Assembly (NCBI RefSeq): GCF_030247185.1
Contig: NC_080571.1
Span: forward strand, 104,181,128 to 104,245,127
Source of the DNA: Malaya genurostris
Taxonomy: Eukaryota; Arthropoda; Insecta; Diptera; Culicidae
Reading direction: 5' to 3'
Length of the DNA: 64,000 bases
The notes beneath the pieces were generated by a model, which had not been told where the DNA came from, did no database searches, and saw only the letters and a list, made by a program, of their open reading frames with translations. Shown piece after piece: positions 55,555-64,000 of this stretch. Position numbers and translations under genes: made by a program. Position 1 is the first letter of the stretch, and every line of letters starts with the position of its first letter.

Positions 55555-56212
55555 TATATTTTTGCCTTTCTCATATAGAAAGGTTATGCAATCACTGTGA
55601 AAACCGACTTTTGAACCGAGGCCCGGAGGGCCAAGTGTCATATGCCATTCGACTCAGTTCGTCGAGTACGCAAAATGTCTGTGTGTGTATGTGTGTATGT
55701 AACGTTTTTTTGAACTAAGTTTTCTCGGGATGAAACGGATGAAAGGTCTTGTGGTCCCATATAAAATTCCTGAATATTATTTGGATCTGACTTCTGGCCC
55801 CGGAGTTATGGGGTAAAATGTGCAAAAAAATGAAAATATATGTTCTAACTTTTCTCATAGCTGGCGCGACCGATTTTCACAAACTTACATTCAAATGAAA
55901 GGTCTTGTAGTCCCATATTTAATTCCTGAATTTCATCCGGAACCGACTTCCGGATCCGGAAATATAGGGTATATAAAGTGTGTTAAAATTTTTATACCGT
56001 CACTGAAAAGGGCGAAAACCCGTGAAAAGCTTTCTAAATCGACCTCAAATCTTTTCGAATTGATAGTTTTTATCAGTAGACGGTCAAACAAACCGATTCC
56101 GGTTATTGTTTTAAGAATCGAAGAAAATTATTTTGAAGAATACCGCAGTATTATATATGATAGTATGATTGATATGAGAAAGGCGTCATTACACCACTAG
56201 GTGGATTGAAAC
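55555..56212 (-). repeat. dispersed repeat family B, inverted copy
   Basis: Starts 'tttttgcctttctcatatag', then 'aaaccgacttttgaaccg' and 'aggcccggagggcc'. Contains two diverged tandem units and ends 'gagaaaggcgtcattacacc' then 'actaggtggattgaaacag'. Mirror orientation of 9040-10140, and it defines both ends of the family. Confidence 0.7.
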
Positions 56213-56574
56213 AGTTTTTTAAAAATTAGTTTGACAAGTGACAATCCAAAAAATATTATGTAATTCAAGCACAATTCGAATTTCCATGTTGAGAATTGAG
56301 ACATTACTATCTTTGACATATTTTTTTGCGAATCAAAGTAGCAGTAAGTATGTATGAAAGTATGCATCAGTTTTTCTCAATTCATTCAACAAACCAGTTT
56401 TTGCTTGCCGTGCGAGGGAAGTTAACATGGTGGTAACCCTACTTTCATGTCAAGAAAAGCTATGTATATGCAAACAATTTTTTTAATCGAGAGCCGAGTG
56501 TCATATATCATTCGACTCGATTCGCCGAGATCACAAAATGTCTATGTATACATACGTTTGTTTATGTAACAGAA

Positions 56575-58478
56575 TTATACATCGAAACCTCAATTTACGA
56601 ACAAAACGGGGGTTCGTAAAAAAGTCGTCCCGGGATGGCGGTTCAATGCATAGGGCACTGGTCTTACAAACCAGTTGTCGTGTGTTCGAGCCCCGACCTG
56701 GAAGGATTCGTAGGGTCAGTAAAATCGTAGCACCAGCCATGCAATGGTTCTGTACACTCTGCATCGGCTGCGAAGTCTGTTGAAACAGAAGGTCAAATTC
56801 CACTACAGGAATGTAATACCAAGGCTTTGCTTTTCGAAAAAAAAGTTTACGATATTTGGAATTAACTTCGTAAAAAAGTTGTGTGTTATGAATGTGGAAA
56901 CCGCCCATCATATGGCTATTTTCGGGATGGATGTGAAGAGTAAGTGCAAGAAAGTGATGTTTGGGCTCGTTTCAATATCCAAGATGGCGACTTCGGTTTA
57001 ATGATATTGCTTAAAACCCCTAACAGTATGGGTATTTTCAGAACTGAATTGATTAGTAGATGTCGAAAAACGATGTTTGAGGTGTTTCTGAAATTTAAGA
57101 CGGCGACTTCCGGTTTCTTGATATTTCTTGAAAACTTTTACAATATGTGTATTTTCGGATTGATGAGTAGATGTTGGATAACGATGTTTGAGGTGGTTCT
57201 GAAATTTAGCATGGTGACCCCTGGTTTCTTCATATTCCATGAAAACCCTTACAATATGGGTATTTTGGAACGGGATTGATGAGCAGATGTCGGAAATCAA
57301 TGTTTGAGGTTGCTCTGAAATCCAAGATGGCGACTTCCGGTTTCTTGATATTCCTTGAAAACTTTTACAATAAGTGTATTTTCGGATTGATGAGCAGATG
57401 TCGGAAAACAATGTTTGAGGTGGTTCTGAAATCCAAGATGGCGACTTCCGGTTTATTAGTATTACTTGAAAGTTTTTTCCGTATTCCTTGAACTTGGTAT
57501 TCCTTGAAAAACTGTACCGGAAGTCACCACATTGAATTTCGAAACGAGTTCAAACATCGTTTATTGGTATCCAATCTGTTCCGGGAATTCCTTTATTTTA
57601 AGGGTTTTCATGGCATATCGATAAACCGACGGTTGTTGAATTGGAATTCGAGGTGACACCAAGCATCGTTTTGCGGCATCTGTTTATTAAATACTTTCCA
57701 AAAATACCCACATTGTAAGGGTTTTTAAGAAATATCGATAAAGCGGAAGTCGCCAGTTTTGATTTCGGAACTACCTCAAACATTGTTTTTTTGCATATTA
57801 TCATTAAATCCTTTCCAAAGGTATCTCCATTATAAAAGTTTTTAAAGAAAATCAGATAACCGAAAGTCGCCATCTTGGATATCAAAACGACAATTTTTTT
57901 TGGTACCTGCACACCAAATTTGTTCTTAAAATATCCATATTGTGAGTATTTTCAAGGAATATCAAAAGATCGGAAGTGGCCATCTTGGATTCGAAACGAT
58001 CACAAACATCGGTTTTATGGCTCCTACACATCAAATCCTTTCCAAAAATACTCATACTGTAAGGGATTTCAAGGAATATAGACCATACGGAAGTCGCCAT
58101 CTTGGATTTCGGGACGACCCTAAACATTGTTCTCCGGCACCTTTTCATCAATTCTTTCCAAAAATACCCATATTGTAAGGGTTTTCAAGGAATATCAAGA
58201 AACCGTAAGTCGCCATCTTGAATTTCAGAACCACCTCAAACATCATTTTCCGGAATCTACTCTTAGAATCCGTTCCAAAAATACCCAAAAATGTAGTAGT
58301 TTCTAGCCGGAAATCGATTTTTATGTATGCCAAAACCTTTTTTTACGAAGTAGGTTCGTCAACAACGTTTACGTTATTTGGGATTCGGTTCGTAAAAAAA
58401 GAATACGTTATTTGGGATTTAGTTCGTACAAAGAATTACGTGAAAAGAGGTTGTTCGTAAATGGAGATTTGGGTGTAC
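56575..58478. mobile_element. fold-back element with inverted arrays of 120-bp repeats
   Basis: Terminal inverted repeats around 'tttacgaaca' (left 'cgaaacctcaatttacgaac', right 'gttcgtaaatggagatttgg'). The left arm (56930-57490) has about five tandem units of roughly 120 bp with 'atggcgacttccggtttctt'. The right arm (57600-58330) has about five units in the opposite orientation with 'gaagtcgccatcttggatt'. A SINE is inserted near the left end. Apparent ORFs of 60-137 codons arise from the repeat and are not genes. Confidence 0.8.
56629..56838 (+). mobile_element. tRNA-Val-like SINE
   Basis: A tRNA-like head: 'gggatggcggttcaatgcat' (A-box region), an anticodon-type arm CTGGT-CTTACAA-ACCAG whose loop would give anticodon UAC (Val), and B box 'tgttcgagccc'. 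A body with 'tcggctgcgaagtctgttga' and 'aacagaaggtcaaattccac' follows, and it ends in 'ggaatgtaataccaagg'. Best-preserved of four copies (also 34710, 49318, 52031). The tRNA match is by eye. Confidence 0.8.
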
Positions 58479-58479
58479 A

Positions 58480-58964
58480 CTCGATTCTCACGGATCCGAC
58501 TGAACCGATTTGTTTTATTTTTTATTTTTTCATTAAATATTTATTGTTTCTCTTTGGTTACATTTCTGTATAATGTTACATGTTAAGTGATGTAGTAATG
58601 ATACTTTTCATCTTTGAATTTACGGTATTTTTCTAGTTAATAAATTTTGATTAGATTTTTTTTTAACATTTTAACTGAGACACAATTTGATTTATAAAGA
58701 ACCGATCTGTGATCAAAGCTATACCTTATATATTCGTCCTGAAGATCGTCGGAACTGATCCCAAGTAAAATTCGAATGCCTAATGGTTTTGATTATAATT
58801 TATAGGAGTTTTGTAATTGATTTTTCAATTACTACCTGTTTTATGACAACTATAATAAGTGTCTCTTTTGACAAGTAATATCATAGTTTTTAAAGCTTCT
58901 ATAAAACCCTTTACCTAGACTAACAACTGGACTAAAAATAAAACAATTTGTATTAGAATAAAAC
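58480..58964. other. intergenic, no gene seen
   Basis: AT-rich DNA between two repeat blocks. Confidence 0.4.
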
Positions 58965-60770
58965 GTGCTTAATCCACCTAGCAGATGATACCTTTTTTAT
59001 CAATCCGCAAGTGTTTTTTGCATGAATATTCTTCAGTGTTTCAGTTTTCATGACAGAATTCTAATGCCCGTCGTATTTTGAGATTTGGCAATTTGAGATT
59101 TTAATCACTCATTACTCTGTAATGTCAAACTGCAAATCGGATCGAATTTGAATCTAAAAGTGTGACAATCGATTAAACATTCCATGATATGTCGAAGTAA
59201 TTTCCACTTTAGGTTTAGGGAGCCGGTATTCAGGAGCCAGCATAACCCAAACCGATTCGTATGGCCATATGACGAATAAATTGCAATATTTTTGAGTCCA
59301 ACTTTAAAGCTTTTCGGGATTATCATCTTCTATATCGCTTTGAATTTTAAAAATTCATCATCCTACAATTCCAGAATCGGAAGTCAGAATTGGATAAAAT
59401 TGGATTTATTTTAATTTGAACTTTTGTTTTTGAAATTCGATTTGGCTTTTTTGAGAAAACGATTGAGCTTTGAGAAACGATTCGATACTGGAACCGGAAT
59501 TCGAAATTCGGTGTAGCCGAAGTCAGACAAATTCACCTGAGTAGCTGTATAGTTTACATTTGTTTCAAAATGTTTGAAAATCAATGTAGACATCTTTAAG
59601 GAATCGTAGTGCGAATTAAATTTTTGGGTGCCTTCCGAAACGAAAACTGAATACAACCAAAAATGAAATTAGTTTATTTGGTTATCGACTATCGAAATCT
59701 GTTAACCCGATAAACCTGATTAATTTATGTGAAATGGACATTTTTATACTAATCACCCTGTATCTCCTAAACTGGAAGTTGTATCTGACTGAAAAATAAG
59801 ATCTTTCATAGAATCTTAAAACTTTTCATTTGAGTCTTAGATAATTCTTCATTTGAATCTTAGATCGGTTCATCCATCTACGAGAAAAATGAGTTACACA
59901 GTTTCAATTTCGTTTCACATATCATCCTGTAGTACCGGAACCAGAGGTCGGAACCAAACATAATTCAGGAAAATTGTTTGGGAGTATACGACTTTTCATA
60001 TGAATCTGAGTTTGTAGAAAATGGTTGAGTCATCTCCGAAAAAAATTGAGTGAAATTATTTGTCACACACACATTTTCTGATCTCGGCGAAATGATTCGA
60101 ATGGTATATGGCTGTTATGTTCTTCCAGCATTTATTGCTATAAGTAGTTTAAATCAATTTTATTATGGAATTGCTTTCAACTCGAAAATTCTGCCATGGT
60201 TTACATATGGCATATTCGAACGATTATGTTGCCAAAATCGAACCGTGCAAAAATCCGAGGCAAAATATCACGCTGTACATAGTCTTTTTGGTTGCTCCCA
60301 AGCATTTCTTTGCCAGACAGCGCTCAAAACTTCTACTGCTGGAATAGGGGAAAAAGTCGCTTATGCAAAAATTTCAATATCTTCGTTAAAAATTGACGGA
60401 TTTTCACAATCTATTAGATAGGTATTACCGTGCGGAATCTAAGTCTAAAAATATATTCTGTTTTCAAGGTCAATTGTGACAGATACTGTCAAAAAATTGA
60501 AAATTTTGCCATAAAACTTCATATAACTCAAAAAGTAAACATCCGATCTCAAAACCATTCAATAGCGTTCAGGATGACGGGGAGACATTTCATTTGCGAC
60601 TAGTTTGATCAAAATCGGTCCAGCCATCTGAGATCTCGACCTCTTAGTTGACAACACACACACACGGACATTTGCTCAGTTCGTCGAGCTGAATCGATTG
60701 GTATATGACATTCGGCCCTCCGGGCCTCGGAAAATTTTTCTAAAGTTTGAGCGAATTCTATACCTATTGC
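58965..60770 (+). repeat. dispersed repeat family A, + strand copy
   Basis: Begins near 'gcttaatccacctagc' and ends with 'ctccgggcctcggaaaattt' then 'gagcgaattctatac'. Internal blocks match 950-2487 and 50035-51300 in reverse. A short CA run lies at 60060-60075 and 60655-60662. Non-coding; the ORF at 60050-60421 follows the repeat and has no domain. Confidence 0.65.
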
Positions 60771-62140
60771 TTTCAAACATTTTCTTTAAAACATGATTGT
60801 CAGTTAAATTCTTTCATAAATCTAGTTTTGTATGTGTGCGTGTTCATTGGATGACAGTTTCACTCAGAGTAAATTTGAGGGTTCTAAAGTACATATATGA
60901 CACATTTGTTGTGAGTTATTTGATTTATTGCTTGTTAGGTTAAGTGTAATTTGCATTAAAGAAAATTTCATGGCCGCCATTATGATGTCCTATACCGTAG
61001 CATTTATTGACATCGAATAAACTTCGAAATGCAAAAACGAGAAAATATGATAAGCTTTCATGATTCATTTTCAGAACGTATGCACAAGTTTTAATGCCAC
61101 GAAATAGTTTTATACAAAAATGACTATGAATCACAAAAAATGATTTTCATAAAATAATGAAGATTTTCGCAAAAACCGCATTTATTTCAAGGCGCATAGT
61201 TATAATTCTTATTTTTATCCATACATTGACGATAAAAATAAAACGCATGAAGTTTTTACGTTCGGAAAAAAGGCTCAAACTCGTAAATAAAATCTAATAT
61301 ATTATTGCTGATTGAATTCAATGCAGACATGACTTACACATAGTTAAGAAAAATATCATTAAAACGACAGTTCATTCATAGCGGAATTCATTTCATCCGA
61401 ATAAATTTAATGCTGATTGTAAAGCTGGTTTCAAAATTTTCTTGAATTTAGAGTTTTAACGCAGGTTTATGCTGATTCTTCACTTTGATTTCCAAACCTT
61501 TTGAAGAATTGCCCACCTGGCAGGAACATGCTCTTATAGAGGTTTTCAGTAGGCTTTCGTGGAGTTTAAAGTTTTAGTATAAGATTTATTATGTAGCATT
61601 GAAGGCAGCTACAAGTATTTATTAATATTAAAAATGTTACGTGGGATATAAGCGCATGACTTCCAAAAAATAGAAGTTTTTGAGTTTTTTAAGGTTATTT
61701 TACAGTGTTGAAAATTAGGATTATATTTCTGATGGTATGTAAAAATATTCCTTCTTGTTTCTCCTTCGGCTCATCAGTGCTTAAAACAGTTCAAATTGAA
61801 TACATACAATTTATGTGACACTTTAAGAATATTTCACTAGGTATCATCTTGGGCGAAAATGAGTGACGACCGACTACCGGCCGCCGCAGAATTTGAACAT
61901 TTAGGGGTTTTTGGTTTGTAAAAAAGGTACATATTTCGTTTTGATTCCCCCCCATAGTAATGTAGGGCGTATTCACGTTAAAAAACTGCAGTGATATAAT
62001 TTATACATGCAAATTCGGAGTTTTTAATCGTTACATTCGGTGCTTTCAGAATTTGGAAGTTTGAATGACCATCATCTGACAAGAATCATACGTTGGATAA
62101 GTTTTGAGCCAACTTTAGGAGATTCCATCGAGTTTTTGTG
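60771..62140. other. intergenic, no gene seen
   Basis: No ORF with a recognisable domain. A hammerhead-like core scrap on the - strand (61757-61777: CUGAUGA-GCC-GAA-GGA-GAAAC) lacks a supportable stem I or III. 'ccccatagtaatgtaggg' with 'cgtattcacg' at 61950-61977 recalls an end of the 14.5-kb element. Confidence 0.45.
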
Positions 62141-62716
62141 TCGTCGCCAGTGCCGTAAAACTTCATTCAACTGCCAAATCGACTATACACAGCCGATCAG
62201 TTGACTGCGATATAGTTCATACTCAATACATACACCGTTCACTGTCACACTGAATTAGGTTTTTCACCGTCACTGCTAACCTCAATCGAATGAACACATT
62301 TTGACAGTTCAGCAGTACTGTTTGTAAACAGAGATTTTTTTGTTTGTCGGTTGACAAATTGTATGAGAGCATTTACGGTCCACATCGCCTAAATAAAGTA
62401 TTAAAACATTGGCTCACGATTCAGTCGGTGTTGAACAGTCGTTCGCACCGCACGCGTATAGCTCTTGGCTCCTGGAATTTTTTTCTGGCTACCTAGAGTT
62501 GCATTGATTCAAGGCTTCAGTCTTTTTCAAGGCTACCTGAATCACTAACTAAGTGACTAAGTGATACAAAGAGTGATATTAGAGTGACTAAGTGATACAA
62601 AGAGTGATATTAGAGTGACTAAGAAATTAATCAGCCTTTTTTAAGGCTAGCTAGGAGTCTAATTGAAGACTAATTTAGCCTAGTTAATTTAATTTAAAAT
62701 TTCATTAATTTCAAAA
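62141..62716 (+). other. probable LINE 5' UTR
   Basis: Non-coding leader directly upstream of the ORF1 at 62717, containing a 31-bp tandem repeat. The left boundary is uncertain; no target duplication was found. Confidence 0.4.
62553..62623 (+). repeat. 31-bp tandem repeat, 2.3 copies
   Basis: Units starting 'gtgactaagtgatacaaag' at 62553, 62584 and (partial) 62615, identical to each other. They lie in the putative LINE leader, where short tandem repeats are common. Confidence 0.9.
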
Positions 62717-63590
62717 ATGCCTGCGTCCAACCGGAAAGGCAACAAGCCTAAGGCTAAAAATAATTCAATACGGAATAAATCACAATCCGTTATTCAACAT
62801 TTTTCTAATAACATTCACGATCTTATAGAATCTGAATGTAAAAATAAAAGACAACGGACGGATTTCCCTTCCGTTGATCCTATGCCGTCTAACAATATTT
62901 ACGAGATTTTTCCTGAATCCGATTGTAGCGACATAGAAGAAAATTCTTCAAAAATTCCCAAAATGGACGCTTGTCGTTCTGGGAAGAAACATCAATCTAT
63001 GCCACCAGTGACGGTGATGATTTCCGACTTCAAAGCATTCCGTACTGAGCTTTCTACTTTTCTCCCGGAAGTAAAAGTCTCATTTCAAATCGGACGAAGA
63101 GGAGAATGTCGAGTCTTGGTGGATGGATTGGAAGATTACGAACGTCTTATTCGATATTTGTCCGAAAAACTTCATAAATTTTATTCATATGATATAAAAT
63201 CAGACAGACCCTTCAAGGCTGTCTTGAAAGGATTATCAAATGATCAAAGTATTGATGAAATTAAAAATGAAATAAAAGAATTGCTTGGTTTTGCCCCTTC
63301 CCAAGTAATACTTATGAAAAAAAGAGCGAATGGTACTTCTAAACCACGCTCTGGAATTTCCCATGAACTTTACCTAATACACTTCAATCGAAGTGATGTA
63401 AACAATTTGAAAACTTTAGAAAAAGTACGTTTCATTTCCCACATTAAAATTCATTGGGAACATTATAAACGGCATAATCGTATTGCAAACTTAACGCAAT
63501 GTCGTCGTTGCCAAGGCTTCGGCCATGGAACCAAAAATTGTCATATGGATATACGGTGTTTGAATTGTGGTAAATCGCATTCGAAAGACG
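62717..63590 (+). CDS. LINE ORF1 gag-like protein, interrupted at the C-terminus
   Basis: ORF1 of a Jockey-type non-LTR element, starting MPASNRKGNKPKAKNNSIRN. A basic, disordered N-terminus is followed from about residue 90 by the PRE_C2HC-type RNA-binding region (PFKAVLKGLSNDQSIDEIKN, then EIKELLGFAPSQVILMKKR). The CCHC knuckle CRRCQGFGHGTKNCH and the first half of a second, CLNCGKSHSKD, are present. Coding continues to 63590, where a T-run begins and the protein is broken after about 290 residues. The third knuckle, tail and ORF2 are displaced or missing. It resembles, but is not the same copy as, the ORF1 at 13164-13681. Confidence 0.85.
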
Positions 63591-64000
63591 TTTTTTTTTT
63601 TTTATTCAATATTATAATATAATTTTAAGGCACACTGCTTAAGCTCTAAGATGCCAAGGATATTTACTAATCTTAATTACGACTATATTAAAACTAGAAT
63701 AGTATCATTATGTAATGCCGGTGAATTGGATATTGCATGAGGGTCTTCCATATGGCGTTTGCAAATATCCATGTTGGCCGCATCCTTCGGTCCGTGTGGG
63801 TCCGCGGGAAACACCCCCAGGCTACGAAGGCCTGGCGGGTGGCCCGCATGCTGGTTTTCGACTGGAGCGGTCTTCCCTGGACGATGATGGTGATGTTACG
63901 GAAGAGAATGAAAAAAAGAAGTAAATATTGTGGGAAACGGGGTAAAAAAGGGGTGTGGGAACAAAATGTTTGAAAACGACAGAGATCTAATTAGTTGCCA
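63591..64000 (-). mobile_element. 3' end of a poly(A)-tailed retroelement inserted in ORF1
   Basis: On the - strand the sequence ends with AATAAA (63606-63601) followed directly by a run of about 13 As that abuts ORF1. Upstream is a GC-richer stretch (63750-63890) unlike its surroundings, with no domain I can name. Runs off the window. A processed host transcript is an alternative. Confidence 0.6.

Noticed and set aside
56629..56703. Genuine tRNA-Val gene
   Set aside because: The cloverleaf is imperfect, the sequence continues into a SINE body, and three decayed copies share that body.
56531..58460. Several ORFs of 60-137 codons in the fold-back region
   Set aside because: They repeat the same peptide phrases with the 120-bp period and occur on both strands, which is explained by the repeat itself.
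61757..61777. Further hammerhead copy on the - strand
   Set aside because: Only the CUGAUGA and GAAAC boxes are present. Stem II has a mismatch and stems I and III cannot be formed.
1..64000. CRISPR array, bacterial operon or LTR retrovirus
   Set aside because: No regularly spaced identical repeats with unique spacers, no operon-like gene runs, and no LTR pair or protease/integrase motifs were seen.

Overview
The window looks like eukaryotic, insect chromosomal DNA, most probably from a mosquito with a large repeat-rich genome. It is AT-rich, the one clear housekeeping gene has short exons with GT-AG introns, and nearly everything else is transposon-derived. The repeat types (Jockey- and I-type non-LTR elements, ORF1 proteins with CCHC knuckles, a tRNA-derived SINE, mariner, hAT, pogo-like and Harbinger-like elements) and several repeat tails fit Culicidae. 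The species assignment is inference. There are no bacterial operons, CRISPR arrays or rRNA genes.

Layout. 1-3.4 kb: dispersed repeats containing hammerhead-ribozyme-like sequences. 3.87-25.99 kb: an apparently intact five-exon ELOVL fatty-acid elongase gene (286 aa) on the + strand. Its third intron is about 20.9 kb and holds two mariners with unusually long inverted repeats (4.7-5.6 and 6.0-8.0 kb), a Jockey-type LINE with intact ORF2 (10.5-13.7 kb), an element carrying three 546-bp tandem units with promoter-like motifs (14.5-16.7 kb), a retroposon encoding only an ORF1 protein (16.9-18.0 kb), transposase and FLYWCH remnants, and a third mariner relic (24.4-25.2 kb). 26.6-32.0 kb: nested MITEs and a 4.8-kb TA-flanked element whose relative lies at 22.2-24.3 kb. 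34-39 kb: another hammerhead locus, a perfect 25-bp hairpin, SINE and MITE copies, and a relative of the 14.5-kb element. 40.8-44.3 kb: a 5'-truncated I-type LINE (RNase H intact, 16-bp target duplication) inserted into one of two direct repeats. 45.6 kb: a tentative terminal exon. 45.9-48.7 kb: a 2.8-kb palindromic pogo-like element. 49.2-51.3 kb: two more hammerhead copies, one hit in its 5' arm by a hAT-type MITE. 52-53 kb: another fold-back element. 53.7-55.3 kb: two exons of an unrecognised cellular gene on the - strand. 55.5-60.8 kb: dispersed repeats and a fold-back element with inverted arrays of 120-bp repeats. 62-64 kb: the 5' end and ORF1 of another LINE, interrupted by a poly(A)-tailed element.

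The most interesting signal is a dispersed sequence, in at least five + strand copies, that folds as a hammerhead ribozyme open at stem III: GUC cleavage triplet, a long stem I with variable loop, CUGAUGA, a 3-bp stem II, GAAA, then closure of stem III. The copy at 1545-1640 has every core nucleotide. The others share the fold with point mutations, and stem I pairing is kept while its sequence varies. The second most interesting is the ORF1-only retroposon with 14-bp target duplications, analogous in design to half-LINE elements.

All boundaries, splice sites and homologies were read by eye. No database search or folding program was run.
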